Shown in pieces: positions 22,240 to 31,472 of a DNA stretch of 64,000 nucleotides; within the stretch, counting starts at the first letter, position 1, and every line of letters starts with the position of its first letter. The stretch comes from Pseudomonas sp. M47T1 (lineage in GTDB: Bacteria > Pseudomonadota > Gammaproteobacteria > Pseudomonadales > Pseudomonadaceae). Under the pieces are notes generated by a model. It had not been told where the DNA came from. It searched no databases and was given only the letters and a program-made list of their open reading frames with translations. The DNA is taken from assembly GCF_000263855.1 (NCBI RefSeq), contig NZ_AJWX01000002.1:356447-420446 (forward strand). Reading direction: 5' to 3'. The position numbers and the translations under genes are program-made.

Positions 22240-22716
22240 TTACTCGTCGTCGCCCATGCTCGACTGCAGGTAGTTCTCCAGGCTGACCTTGTCGATCAGG
22301 CCCAGCTGGGTCTCCAGCCAGTCGATGTGCTCTTCCTGGTCTTCCAGAATGTCTTCCAGCATGTCGCGGCTGCCGTAGTCACCGGTGGTTTCGCAGTGGG
22401 CGATGGCGGCCTTGATGTCGGTGTGCGCCTTGCGCTCGATCTTCAGGTCGCATTCCAGCATTTCGCGGGTGTGCTCGCCGATCAGGATCTTGCCCAGTTC
22501 TTGCAGGTTGGGAATGCCTTCGAGGAACAGGATACGCTTGATCAGTTTGTCAGCGTCCTTCATCGCCTGGATGGATTCCTTGTACTCGTGCTTGCCCAGC
22601 TTGTTCAGGCCCCAGTCTTCATACATGCGGGCATGAAGGAAGTATTGGTTGATGGCGATGAGCTCGTTACCGAGGATCTTGTTGAGATGCTGGATGACGC
22701 TGATATCGCCTTTCAT
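22240..22716 (-). CDS. bfr: Bacterioferritin (heme-binding)
   Basis: A 158-residue four-helix ferritin that forms 24-mer iron-storage shells. The heme ligand Met52 is present ([13 protein letters not shown]). Di-iron ligands are visible: Glu18 ([15 protein letters not shown]), Glu51-equivalent in HEYKES, His in GEHTREML, and Glu127/His130-type residues in [10 protein letters not shown]. It resembles P. aeruginosa BfrB, the form that releases iron with the ferredoxin Bfd, whose gene is 200 bases upstream on the same strand. A shared sequence element precedes both genes. Confidence 0.95.
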   Translation of the reverse strand: MKGDISVIQHLNKILGNELIAINQYFLHARMYEDWGLNKLGKHEYKESIQAMKDADKLIKRILFLEGIPNLQELGKILIGEHTREMLECDLKIERKAHTDIKAAIAHCETTGDYGSRDMLEDILEDQEEHIDWLETQLGLIDKVSLENYLQSSMGDDE

Positions 22717-22812
22717 GATGGGGTCCTGTCCTGGTTGAAGTATGCCAATGACAGAAGTTTGAGCCCGACAACTTCCGCTGTCAAACCTAAGTTATTGAAT
22801 AATATATGAAAA

Positions 22813-22836
22813 TTAATCGGAATAAGAATGTTTGAG
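22813..22836 (-). promoter_or_regulatory. Candidate iron-regulator site upstream of bfr, matching the one upstream of bfd
   Basis: The plus-strand core is TAATCGGAATAAGAATGTTTG. It is nearly the same as the sequence at 23177-23200 before bfd (about 19 of 24 positions). Located ~100 bases before the bfr start in an AT-rich gap. It resembles half of a Fur box but is weaker than the bfd copy. Confidence 0.45.
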
Positions 22837-22872
22837 TTCTGCATCCACGGCGTAACTGATTGAATTAAAGGC

Positions 22873-22902
22873 ATAAAAAAACCGGACACGAGGTCCGGTT
22901 CT
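22873..22902 (-). terminator. Rho-independent terminator of bfd
   Basis: The minus strand reads AACCGGAC, a five-base loop, GTCCGGTT and then a run of T. The stem is perfect over 8 bases (22880-22887 with 22893-22900). It separates bfd from the bfr promoter region. Confidence 0.93.
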
Positions 22903-22917
22903 TCAAAATGCGTTATT

Positions 22918-23136
22918 TCAGGCGGCGGTAAATTCTACTGGATAGGGCAGAGCGGCCTGGGTGGCTTGCAGTTCGGTGAGGGTTTCGCGTACCACCTGCT
23001 TGGCCAGGCAGGCACATTTGCCGCATTGGCTGGCCACGCCCAGGGTCTGGCGGACGTCCTTGTAGCTGCAGCATCCTTCATAGATCGCGTCACGGATCTG
23101 ACCGTCGGTCACACCTTGGCAGAGGCAAACATACAT
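22918..23136 (-). CDS. bfd: Bacterioferritin-associated ferredoxin Bfd
   Basis: A 72-residue [2Fe-2S] ferredoxin with the Bfd cysteine set: C4-x-C6 (MYVCLCQGVTD) and C38-x2-C41 (SQCGKCACLA). Bfd docks on bacterioferritin and passes electrons to release stored iron. It is expected to be induced when iron is scarce, which fits the Fur-like site about 40 bases upstream of its start. The frame extends upstream 22 codons but that part lies over the promoter and is not coding. Confidence 0.94.
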   Translation of the reverse strand: MYVCLCQGVTDGQIRDAIYEGCCSYKDVRQTLGVASQCGKCACLAKQVVRETLTELQATQAALPYPVEFTAA

Positions 23137-23176
23137 AGGGTACACACCGTCGCTGTGTCTTCTTGATCCGGTGAGA

Positions 23177-23200
23177 CTAATCGTAATGAGAATGCTTGTC
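23177..23200 (-). promoter_or_regulatory. Candidate Fur box upstream of bfd
   Basis: The plus-strand core AATGAGAATGCTTGTC at 23185-23200 matches the Fur consensus half AATGAGAATNATTNTC at most positions. It lies 41 to 64 bases before the bfd start, right where a repressor would cover the promoter. Confidence 0.6.
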
Positions 23201-23252
23201 AAAACAACTTCGTTCTATAAATGATGAGGAGCGATGAGCGGTAGTGCACACA

Positions 23253-23278
23253 TGAAAACGGCGCCCGAAGGCGCCGTT
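23253..23278 (-). terminator. Hairpin terminator of rnt
   Basis: AACGGCGCC with a four-base loop and GGCGCCGTT (23257-23278), followed on the minus strand by TTTTCATG. It lies 20 bases after the rnt stop; the T run is short, so efficiency may be moderate. Confidence 0.75.
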
Positions 23279-23297
23279 GGCGAAGCTCACGCATCGA

Positions 23298-23969
23298 TCA
23301 ATGATCGAAATCTTCCCAGCCGCCCATTTCCTTCCAGCGGTTGACGATGCCGCAGAATAGCTCGGCGGTCTTTTCGGTGTCGTAGCGCGCCGAGTGAGCC
23401 TCACGGCCATCGAAGTCGATGTCGGCGGCCTGGCAGGCCTTGGCCAGCACGGTCTGGCCGTAGGCCAGGCCCGCCAGCGTGGCGGTGTCGAAGCTGGAGA
23501 AGGGGTGGAACGGGTTGCGCTTGAGGTCATTGCGCGCCACGGCGGCGTTCAGGAACCCCAGGTCGAAACTGGCGTTGTGGCCCACCAGCACCGCACGCTT
23601 GCAACCGTTGGACTTCAACGATTTGCGAATGCTGCGGAAGATCTCGGTCAGCGCCGACTCTTCGCTTACCGCCATGCGCAGCGGGTGGTCCAGCTTGATG
23701 CCGGTAAACTCCAGGGCGGCCGGTTCGATGTTGGCGCCTTCGAACGGTTCCACGCGGAAGAACAGCGTGTGCTCGGGGTACAGGAAGCCCATCTCGTCCA
23801 TGCCGATGATGGTGGCGGCAATTTCCAGCAGCGCGTCGGTGGCGCTGTTGAAGCCACCGGTCTCGACATCGACCACTACCGGCAGGTAACCGCGAAAACG
23901 CGCCGCCATGGGGTGGCGCGAAGCGCTGCTGCCGTTGTCCTGGTCTTCGTCGAACTGATCTTCACTCAC
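23298..23969 (-). CDS. rnt: Ribonuclease T
   Basis: A 223-residue DEDD exoribonuclease that trims tRNA and rRNA 3' ends. DEDD residues are visible: VVVDVETGG (Asp and Glu) near residue 34, [12 protein letters not shown] (Asp) near residue 135, and [14 protein letters not shown] (His and Asp) near residue 190. The first ~20 residues are acidic and of the variable kind seen in pseudomonads. It overlaps pyrC by 4 bases and shares its operon. Confidence 0.95.
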   Translation of the reverse strand: MSEDQFDEDQDNGSSASRHPMAARFRGYLPVVVDVETGGFNSATDALLEIAATIIGMDEMGFLYPEHTLFFRVEPFEGANIEPAALEFTGIKLDHPLRMAVSEESALTEIFRSIRKSLKSNGCKRAVLVGHNASFDLGFLNAAVARNDLKRNPFHPFSSFDTATLAGLAYGQTVLAKACQAADIDFDGREAHSARYDTEKTAELFCGIVNRWKEMGGWEDFDH

Positions 23970-25012
23970 GCGTTTTGCTCCAGCAGGCGCCAGCGCAGTT
24001 TTTCACCGGCGCGCAGCGGGATAACGGACAACTCGCCGAAGGGCAGGTTGGCCGGGGCGGTCCACTCTTCGCGGACCAGGGTGATGCGGTCGGTGTTCAC
24101 CGGCAGGCCGTAGAACGCCGGGCCGTGCAGGCTGGCAAAGCCTTCGAGCTTGTCCAGGGCATTGCGCTGTTCGAACGCCTCGGCGTACAACTCGATCGCC
24201 GCATAGGCGGTGTAGCAGCCCGCGCAGCCGCAGGCGGCTTCCTTGGCGTGCTGGGCATGGGGCGCCGAGTCGGTGCCCAGGAAGAACTTGCTGCTGCCAC
24301 TGGTGGCCGCGTCCAGCAACGCCACCTGGTGGGTGTTGCGCTTGAGGATTGGCAGGCAGTAGAAGTGCGGGCGAATGCCGCCCACCAGCATGTGGTTGCG
24401 GTTGTACAGCAGGTGGTGCGCGGTGATGGTGGCCGCCACGTTGGCCGAGGCCTCGTTGACGAACTGCACGGCATCACCGGTGGTGATGTGCTCGAACACG
24501 ACTTTCAGGCTCGGGAAGCGTTCCACCACACGGCGCATGTGCTCGTCGATGAACTGCTTCTCGCGGTCGAACACGTCGACTTCGCCACGGGTCACTTCAC
24601 CGTGCACCAGCAGCGGCATGCCGGCTTCGGCCATGGCTTCCAGTACCGGGAAGATCTTGTCGATGCTGGTCACGCCGGAATCGGAGTTGGTGGTGGCTCC
24701 GGCCGGGTACAGCTTGGCGGCGTGGACAAAACCGCTGGCCTTGGCCGCATGAATGTCGGCAGGGGTGGTCAGGTCGGTGAGGTACAGCACCATCAGGGGC
24801 TCGAAACGGCTGCCGGCCGGGCGCGCGGCCAGGATGCGCTGACGGTAGGCGTCGGCTTCCTGGGCGTTGCGAACGGGTGGTACCAGGTTAGGCATGATGA
24901 TTGCGCGGCCAAAGGTGCGCGCGACGTCGCCGACGGTATGGGGCAGCACGGCGCCATCGCGAAGATGGATGTGCCAGTCATCGGGACGCAGGAGGGTCAG
25001 GCGGTCGGACAT
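23966..25012 (-). CDS. pyrC: Dihydroorotase PyrC
   Basis: A 348-residue type-II dihydroorotase that closes the carbamoyl-aspartate ring in pyrimidine synthesis. The zinc motif is [10 protein letters not shown] at residues ~11-20. Other markers are [16 protein letters not shown] (the carboxylated Lys region), [18 protein letters not shown] and [13 protein letters not shown] with the catalytic Asp. It is expressed ahead of rnt with a 4-base overlap. Confidence 0.96.
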   Translation of the reverse strand: MSDRLTLLRPDDWHIHLRDGAVLPHTVGDVARTFGRAIIMPNLVPPVRNAQEADAYRQRILAARPAGSRFEPLMVLYLTDLTTPADIHAAKASGFVHAAKLYPAGATTNSDSGVTSIDKIFPVLEAMAEAGMPLLVHGEVTRGEVDVFDREKQFIDEHMRRVVERFPSLKVVFEHITTGDAVQFVNEASANVAATITAHHLLYNRNHMLVGGIRPHFYCLPILKRNTHQVALLDAATSGSSKFFLGTDSAPHAQHAKEAACGCAGCYTAYAAIELYAEAFEQRNALDKLEGFASLHGPAFYGLPVNTDRITLVREEWTAPANLPFGELSVIPLRAGEKLRWRLLEQNA

Positions 25013-25143
25013 TGGGGGGATTCCAGGCGGTTCGAACTCGGGGGAATGCTACCGCAAATGGCCGATGCAGGCACTCGCTATCAAGTTTTCAGACAGCTGA
25101 CCGATAGCCCGGAGGTATGCCGTACAAATCTGTGGAGCCTCCC

Positions 25144-26112
25144 GTGCGCCAGCGTTATCTTGCCTTGCTCAGTATGTTTGCCACCTTGCCTGCGATGGCC
25201 ATCACTTTCCAGACCCGCCTGGAGAGCGTCGAGTGGAAGGTTGAAGGCGATCAGTTCGAGTGCCGCCTGGTCCAGCCGATCACCGATTTCGGTGCCGGCG
25301 AATTCGTCCAGCGCGCGGGCGAGGGCGCGGTGTTCAGCCTCAAATCCACCAGCCTGCTGCTGGGCCATGGCTCGGCGACTTTGCTGGCGGCGGCTGCGCC
25401 CTGGCAGCCGGGGCGTGGCGACATCAACCTGGGCTCGGTGCGCATGGGCGGTGGCGGCACGTTGTTCAGCACCTCCCAGGGCCAGGCCAGCCGTTTGATC
25501 GGCGGCCTGATCGAGGGTCGCAGTACGGTCATCCGCACTATTTCCGGAGAAACCGGACGGCCCACCGAAGTGCGCGTGCTGCCGGTGCGGTTCAACCAGG
25601 GCTACAGCGATTTCCAGGCGTGCACCACCAAGCTGCTGCCAATGAACTTTGATCAGGTCAGCCGTACCCAGGTGGGTTTCCCTGGGGGTGGGGCAGATCT
25701 GGATGCGGCCGACAAGCGCCGCCTGGATACGATACTGGCATATATGAAAGCCGACCCCTCGGTGAACCATGTCGAGCTCGACGGCCATTCCGACAACAGT
25801 GGCAACCGCCTGACCAACCGTGACATGTCCCGTCGCCGTGCGTTGGCGGTATTGGATTACCTCAAGGCTGCGGGCGTGCCGGAGACCGACATGGTCATGC
25901 GTTTCCATGGCGAGCAGTACCCGGTGGCGCCGAACACCAACGCGGCCAACCGTGCGCTGAACCGCCGGGTGAATATCCAGCTGTCGCGGGTGGCTGCGTC
26001 AGACAAGCCGGCAGTGCCTGCCGAAGCCGCGCAAAAGGCGGCGGTGCCAGCGTCCCAGCAGGCGCCTGCCCAGCCAGGACCGGCGCAGCCCAAGCCGCCA
26101 GCGCAGTTGTAG
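25144..26112 (+). CDS. motY: MotY-type flagellar stator accessory protein
   Basis: MotY forms the T-ring that holds the MotAB/MotCD stators around the flagellar basal body. From the GTG at 25144 the product is about 322 residues: signal peptide (QRYLALLSMFATLPAMA), an N-terminal MotY domain with ITFQTRLESVEWKVEGDQFECRLVQPI, and a C-terminal OmpA peptidoglycan-binding domain with VELDGHSDNSGNRLTNRDMS and NRALNRRVNIQL. GGAG is six bases before this GTG. A low-complexity tail rich in A, P and Q follows. The gene sits between pyrC and argG, as in P. aeruginosa. Confidence 0.9.
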   Translation: MRQRYLALLSMFATLPAMAITFQTRLESVEWKVEGDQFECRLVQPITDFGAGEFVQRAGEGAVFSLKSTSLLLGHGSATLLAAAAPWQPGRGDINLGSVRMGGGGTLFSTSQGQASRLIGGLIEGRSTVIRTISGETGRPTEVRVLPVRFNQGYSDFQACTTKLLPMNFDQVSRTQVGFPGGGADLDAADKRRLDTILAYMKADPSVNHVELDGHSDNSGNRLTNRDMSRRRALAVLDYLKAAGVPETDMVMRFHGEQYPVAPNTNAANRALNRRVNIQLSRVAASDKPAVPAEAAQKAAVPASQQAPAQPGPAQPKPPAQL

Positions 26113-26149
26113 TGCCGGTTGCGACCACTCCCGTAGCAGCAACTGTCTT

Positions 26150-26244
26150 TGTGGGAGCGGGTAGCTGGCGAAGGCTGCGTTTTGCGGCGCGGTGTGTCAG
26201 GCACTGCGCGGTGCCTTTGCCGCGCCCTGCGGCCGCTGCTACAG
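26150..26244. repeat. Degenerate REP element between motY and argG
   Basis: The start GTGGGAGCGGGTAGCTGGCG matches the left arm of the GGGAGC-type repeats, and the right side ends in a TGCTACAGG edge typical of the other family. The arms no longer pair well. Confidence 0.4.
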
Positions 26245-26288
26245 GTGCTGGGGCGTAGAGAGTAGGGTCGCCGGGGTGAAACTTATTG

Positions 26289-26325
26289 TCGCTTCATCGT
26301 CATTTGCTGTCGCGCCTCTGTAATT
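26289..26325. promoter_or_regulatory. Candidate ArgR site upstream of argG
   Basis: Two direct TGTCGC copies stand 21 bases apart (26289 and 26310); the second is followed after eight bases by AA. This is the arrangement described for Pseudomonas ArgR sites (TGTCGC-N8-AA half sites). They lie 60-95 bases before argG, so ArgR could cover the promoter. Confidence 0.45.
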
Positions 26326-26382
26326 TTGCGGGTTTGAACGGTAGACTAATCGGCTTTCCGTACAACCCCGTGGAGTGATGGC

Positions 26383-27600
<1,218 letters not shown>

Positions 27601-27621
27601 TTGCCCCCTGGTTAACCCACG

Positions 27622-27643
27622 AAGCCCCGGCCTGCCCGGGGCT
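27622..27643 (+). terminator. Hairpin terminator after argG
   Basis: AAGCCCCGG pairs with CCGGGGCTT around a short loop, 21 bases after the stop. The T run is short (TTTG). Confidence 0.7.
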
Positions 27644-27666
27644 TTGTGCGTTTAGGTGCCTGCCTT

Positions 27667-28359
27667 TCATGGCTCGCCGGCTATCGGCCGGCCAGGTGCG
27701 CTGGCCAGCCGCCGGGTCAGGGTGGTGAGCGCCGCTTCGTCCAGGTCATAGGCACTGATGACGCAATCGGTACCGCCCTCGAATGCCTGGCTCAACACCT
27801 GGGTCAGCAGTTGGCTGACAGGGCTGCGCAGTTGTGGCGTGCGATACAGGATGATCAGGTGCCGGTCCGGCCCCTGGTTAGGCTTCAGGATTTCGTTGAC
27901 CGTGCTGCCCAGCTGTTCGTCGCAAGCGAAGTGCTGGCAATCAAGGATATACAGCGCCCTGGATTCAACCATGCGCTCCTGGCGCGGCGCAGCCCCGGGC
28001 GGCGCCTGGGCATGGCTTGCCGCCGAGGGCTCGGTGGCCGCCTCGGGGGGCGGTGCCAGGTCATCGGGTTTGGCTGCGGCCGTATTGCAGGGGGGCGCGG
28101 CACCGCCTTTGGCGATCTGGAGGAAATCACCTTCGTTGCTGAAATCGGAAGGCGAATACAGCACTTTGTAATTGAAGTTGAGTGTTACAAAAAACAGCAG
28201 GGTCAGGAATGGCGGGAAGCCGATCAGGAACCAGGTGTACAAGTCCTGGCTATCGTCCTTGAGAAATGGCAACGACGCCAGTGCTGAGGCTTCGACGATG
28301 GCTGCGAATATGGCAATGATCGTCAGGGGGTTCTTGGTATGCGCGGGCGGGCTGGACAT
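27667..28359 (-). CDS. Hypothetical two-helix membrane protein
   Basis: About 230 residues from the ATG at 28359, which has AAGGAG seven bases upstream. Two membrane helices are clear (ITIIAIFAAIVEASALASLP and WFLIGFPPFLTLLFFVTLNF) with a short loop. A proline- and alanine-rich linker (about residues 85-130) leads to a C-terminal soluble domain with YILDCQHFACDEQLG and HLIILYRTPQLRSP. I do not recognise the soluble domain. The helices are separated by only a dozen residues, so the large domain is likely cytoplasmic. The gene stands alone between argG and a 590-base gap. Confidence 0.7.
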   Translation of the reverse strand: MSSPPAHTKNPLTIIAIFAAIVEASALASLPFLKDDSQDLYTWFLIGFPPFLTLLFFVTLNFNYKVLYSPSDFSNEGDFLQIAKGGAAPPCNTAAAKPDDLAPPPEAATEPSAASHAQAPPGAAPRQERMVESRALYILDCQHFACDEQLGSTVNEILKPNQGPDRHLIILYRTPQLRSPVSQLLTQVLSQAFEGGTDCVISAYDLDEAALTTLTRRLASAPGRPIAGEP

Positions 28360-28949
28360 CGAAACTCCTTGGCGCGGCCTGTTCATAAGCCGGCATCTGT
28401 CATTGGAATATTAGAGTTTCTGTGGCGAGGGCTATCCGATGCATAGTTATTTTTGTTTGCGGATATGACAGCTGTCAGCGTTGTACGGTGCCTGCGGGGG
28501 AACCCCTTTCCTGTCCGAAGGGCCCGGGGCGCAGGCGTTGCGGGAGGCTTTGCAGGTTCTGACAGTTGTACGGTTATTTACAGCTGGATATAAAGAGTAC
28601 AGAGGCCTTGGCGGGACTTTGCCAGCAGAATGTAATGACTGGCAGGCGAAAGAGTGTGCGTGAAGAGTTCGACACAGGTTGACTGGCTTGTAAGTAAATA
28701 CTCAATTGCTGTGGATAATTCAATGTGCAATGCTCTTTGTCGTCATATATTTATCAATGTAGGGCTACCAATTGTCGGAAAAATCTGGAGGGAACTTCAA
28801 GGAGTGAGGTTTTCTGTAGGAAATGTCTCTCTTGGCTGTAGGTTTTGTCTTTGCTGCTAGGTGGCTGGCGGCGATGCAATGCAAAGAGCCAGACGACTAG
28901 GCTATTGTGCGGGCTCTAAAAATTCGAACAGCGAAAATTGGATTTGCCC
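28360..28949. other. 590-base gene-free gap, AT-richer than its surroundings
   Basis: No convincing gene is present. It holds a perfect 12-base palindrome (28466-28477) and a 10-base direct repeat GTTGTACGGT at 28480 and 28565. The stretch 28680-28850 is unusually AT-rich and lacks the codon bias of the neighbours. It must contain the promoter of the response regulator that starts at 28950. Confidence 0.5.
28466..28477. promoter_or_regulatory. Perfect 12-base palindrome TGACAGCTGTCA
   Basis: A symmetric site in an otherwise non-coding gap, 473 bases before the orphan regulator gene and 107 bases upstream of the divergent membrane-protein gene. It could be a dimeric repressor site; no regulator can be assigned. 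Confidence 0.35.
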
Positions 28950-29576
28950 ATGAATAAAGTGCTGATCGTGGATGATCACCCTGTCGTTCGCCTGGCGGTG
29001 CGCATGCTGATGGAGCGCCATTGCTACGAGGTGATCGGCGAGACGGACAATGGCGTGGACGCCTTGCAACTGGCTCGTGAGCATGAACCTGACATCGTCA
29101 TACTCGATATTGCCATTCCCAAGCTCGATGGCCTGGAGGTAATCGCGCGCCTTTCCAGTGAAAAGCGTTCGTGCAAGGTGCTGGTCCTGACCTCGCAGGC
29201 GCCCGGGCATTTTTCCCTGCGCTGCATGCAGACTGGCGCTGCCGGTTACGTGTGCAAGCAGCAGGAACTCACCGAACTGCTCAGTGCCATCAAGGCGGTA
29301 TTGTCCGGCTACAGCTATTTTCCCAACCAGGCATTGCACTCGGTGCGTTCAAGCCTGGGCAATGCGTCGGAGGCGCAGATGATCGAACGCCTGTCGGGGC
29401 GCGAAATGATGGTGTTGCAGCAGTTGGCCCGGGGCAAGAGCAACAAGGAGATCGCCGACGGCATGTTCCTGAGCAACAAGACGGTCAGCACTTACAAGAC
29501 CCGCTTGCTGCTCAAGCTCAATGCCCGTTCGCTGGTGGACCTGATCGAGCTGGCGCAGCGAAATGGTTTGGCTTAA
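28950..29576 (+). CDS. NarL/LuxR-family response regulator (orphan, RocA1/BvgA-like)
   Basis: A 208-residue regulator: receiver with VLIVDDHPVVRLAVRMLMER, phospho-acceptor Asp53 in IVILDIAIPKLDG and a conserved lysine in YVCKQQE; C-terminal LuxR-type helix-turn-helix with LSGREMMVLQQLARGKSNKE and KTVSTYKTRLLLKLNARSL. The receiver closely recalls RocA1/SadA and BvgA/EvgA regulators, but no histidine kinase is adjacent. It differs from ErdR, the partner of the MxtR-type kinase at 52577-56053, so the two should not be paired. I start at the ATG; the frame also opens at a TTG four codons earlier. Confidence 0.87.
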   Translation: MNKVLIVDDHPVVRLAVRMLMERHCYEVIGETDNGVDALQLAREHEPDIVILDIAIPKLDGLEVIARLSSEKRSCKVLVLTSQAPGHFSLRCMQTGAAGYVCKQQELTELLSAIKAVLSGYSYFPNQALHSVRSSLGNASEAQMIERLSGREMMVLQQLARGKSNKEIADGMFLSNKTVSTYKTRLLLKLNARSLVDLIELAQRNGLA

Positions 29577-29583
29577 GGGCCAC

Positions 29584-29607
29584 CGCAGCCTTCGGCAGCG
29601 GCTACAA
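29584..29607. repeat. Single REP half (TGTAGC-type)
   Basis: The 24 bases include CAGCCTTCGGCAGCGGCTAC, matching the right arm of the repeat at 8256-8348. No partner arm lies nearby. Confidence 0.5.
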
Positions 29608-29632
29608 GGCCGGTGCTCGAAGGGGAAAGGGG

Positions 29633-29812
29633 CTACAGGTCGAAATCGTAGTCGGCCAGCTGCTTTTGCAGGCGGCGTTCTTCCAGCAGGTTATCAATGG
29701 TACGGCGCTTGTTGAGATTGGTTTTTGCCACCTCTACCGGGGCATCTGCTTCTTCGTTGTCGACAGGGGCAAACTCGTCTTCCACATCCAGTTCTTCTTT
29801 ACCGGTGCTCAT
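29633..29812 (-). CDS. PA3496-family small protein
   Basis: Fifty-nine residues, very acidic at the start (MSTGKEELDVEDEFAPVDNE) and basic-helical at the end (NLNKRRTIDNLLEERRLQKQ). It matches my recollection of the PA3496 family, described as a putative envelope integrity protein, whose gene lies beside nth in P. aeruginosa, as here. There is no signal peptide, which sits oddly with an envelope role. Start at 29812 fits the family; the open frame extends 20 codons upstream without support. Confidence 0.75.
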   Translation of the reverse strand: MSTGKEELDVEDEFAPVDNEEADAPVEVAKTNLNKRRTIDNLLEERRLQKQLADYDFDL

Positions 29813-29919
29813 ACAGTCAACTCCAGGCTTGGAATGCCATTGGCGCACCTTATATCGGTAATTTTGCAGCACGTAAAAAAGATTTTTTCAATCGGCTTAT
29901 GGATTTTTTCAATAGCCGA

Positions 29920-30558
29920 TCAATCGTCGGACGTTTTGTGCTTGTAATCACACAGGTCTTCGATACGGCAACTGCCGCATCGCGGCTTGCGCGCCTGGCA
30001 CACGTAACGGCCGTGCAGGATCAGCCAGTGGTGGGAATCGAGCAGATATTGGCGTGGCACGAACTTGAGCAGGTTCTTTTCCACCTCGATCACATTTTTC
30101 CCCGGGGCGATGCCGGTGCGGTTGCTGACTCGGAAAATATGCGTGTCCACGGCCATGGTGAGCTGGCGGAACGCGGTGTTGAGCACCACGTTGGCCGTCT
30201 TGCGGCCAACGCCTGGCAAGGCCTCAAGTGATTCGCGGTCTTGTGGCACTTCGCCGCCATGCAGTTCCACCAGCATGCGGCAGGCTTCGATCACGTTGCG
30301 CGCCTTGCTGTTGTACAGGCCGATGGTCTTGATGTATTCGGACAACCCTTCCACGCCCAGTGCGTAGATCGCGGCTGGGGTATTGGCCACCGGGTACAGC
30401 CTGGCGGTGGCCTTGTTGACGCCCACGTCGGTGGACTGGGCCGACAGAATCACGGCAATCAGCAACTCGAACGGTGAGCTGTAGGCCAGTTCGGTCTTGG
30501 GTTCGGGATTGTCTTCATGCAGCCGGCGGAATATTTCCCGACGTTTGACGTTGTTCAT
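29920..30558 (-). CDS. nth: Endonuclease III
   Basis: A 212-residue bifunctional DNA glycosylase/AP lyase for oxidised pyrimidines. The helix-hairpin-helix with catalytic lysine and aspartate is seen in LEALPGVGRKTANVVLNTAF and VDTHIFRVSNRTG. The C-terminal 4Fe-4S cluster C-x6-C-x2-C-x5-C is intact (CQARKPRCGSCRIEDLC). A short gap of 28 bases separates it from the upstream rnfB gene, so the two are likely cotranscribed. Confidence 0.96.
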   Translation of the reverse strand: MNNVKRREIFRRLHEDNPEPKTELAYSSPFELLIAVILSAQSTDVGVNKATARLYPVANTPAAIYALGVEGLSEYIKTIGLYNSKARNVIEACRMLVELHGGEVPQDRESLEALPGVGRKTANVVLNTAFRQLTMAVDTHIFRVSNRTGIAPGKNVIEVEKNLLKFVPRQYLLDSHHWLILHGRYVCQARKPRCGSCRIEDLCDYKHKTSDD

Positions 30559-30586
30559 CGATCACGGTGTCCAGGGTGGCAAGGGG

Positions 30587-31411
30587 TCATGGCTGGCCGC
30601 GTAGCAGGCTCGCCAAGTGCGCCTCGGCCTGCCTGGCTTCGGCGTCCAGGGCATGCAGGCGTTCGAACTGTTCCAGCGTAGGCGGCGTGGTGTAGGCCCG
30701 CAGGGTTTTGCTCCACTGTGCACGGCTCATGGCGGCGGCTATCTTGGCCTGTTTGAGCTGTGCGTCGGCATTGGCCGCCTTTTGCGCCTTGACCCGTGCC
30801 AGGGCCGCCTGCACGGGGTCGGACGGCGCCGCGGCCGGGGCAGGCGTGGCAACCACAGCGACCGGCCGCCGGCTTTCGCGCAGCGCTACCTGGCGCGCCA
30901 GCCGTGCGCTGCGGTTTTCGAAGCGCCGGCGCGCGCGGTCGCGCTTGAGCGAGCGGGCTTGGCGCTGAACCTCGCTGGTGGCCAGGCCGCCGACAATCGC
31001 CACGGTGACGCCGGCCGGCAGCGGTCGCAATTCGATGCAATCAACCGGGCACGGTGCCACGCACAGGTCGCAGCCGGTGCATTCGTCAACGATGACGCTG
31101 TGCATCTGTTTGGCTGCGCCGAGGATGGCGTCTACCGGGCAGGCCTGTATGCACTTGGTGCAACCGATGCACTCGGCTTCGCGGATAAAGGCCACTTGCG
31201 CCGGGGCGCTGCCGCGGCTGGTGTCCAGTGCAATCACCGGAACCTGCAGCAGGTTGGCCAGGGCGCCCAGGGTTTCCGTGCCGCCTGGCGGGCATTTGTT
31301 GATGTCTTCGCCTGTTGCAATGCCCTTGGCATACGGCAGGCAGCCGCCATGGCCGCATTTGCCACACTGGGTCTGGGGCAGCAGGGCGTCGATGCGTTGA
31401 ATCAGGCTCAT
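30587..31411 (-). CDS. rnfB: RnfB/RsxB-like iron-sulfur protein, without membrane anchor
   Basis: A 274-residue ferredoxin-type protein. In the Rnf/Rsx complex RnfB carries electrons between ferredoxin and the membrane subunits. Here residues 16-40 hold the N-terminal cluster (C16-x2-C19-x4-C24-x15-C40, in [10 protein letters not shown]...NKCPPGG). Two classical 4Fe-4S sets follow, C81/84/87/91 and C111/114/117/121. A long basic and alanine-rich tail follows from about 150. The usual N-terminal membrane helix of RnfB is absent: the protein starts [16 protein letters not shown]. None of rnfA, C, D, G or E is nearby. It is coupled to nth. Confidence 0.88.
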   Translation of the reverse strand: MSLIQRIDALLPQTQCGKCGHGGCLPYAKGIATGEDINKCPPGGTETLGALANLLQVPVIALDTSRGSAPAQVAFIREAECIGCTKCIQACPVDAILGAAKQMHSVIVDECTGCDLCVAPCPVDCIELRPLPAGVTVAIVGGLATSEVQRQARSLKRDRARRRFENRSARLARQVALRESRRPVAVVATPAPAAAPSDPVQAALARVKAQKAANADAQLKQAKIAAAMSRAQWSKTLRAYTTPPTLEQFERLHALDAEARQAEAHLASLLRGQP

Positions 31412-31438
31412 CTTTGGGTCCGCAGTGCAGGAACAATT

Positions 31439-31464
31439 GCGGGAGCTGGCAAGCCAGTTCCCGC
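31439..31464. repeat. Hairpin of the GGGAGCTGGC family downstream of metG
   Basis: GCGGGAGCTGGC (31439-31450) faces GCCAGTTCCCGC (31453-31464) around an AA loop, with one G-T pair. It directly follows the metG stop. No T run follows on the minus strand, so it may stop transcription only weakly. Confidence 0.7.
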
Positions 31465-31472
31465 AAAGGGTA

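Noticed and set aside
28654..28860. 68-codon frame in the AT-rich gap before the orphan regulator
   Set aside because: No ribosome site and codon use unlike the genes of the window; more likely chance in AT-rich sequence.
28950..29576. Pairing of the orphan regulator with the MxtR-type kinase
   Set aside because: The receiver and helix-turn-helix resemble RocA1/BvgA rather than ErdR, the known MxtR partner; they are also 24 kb apart.
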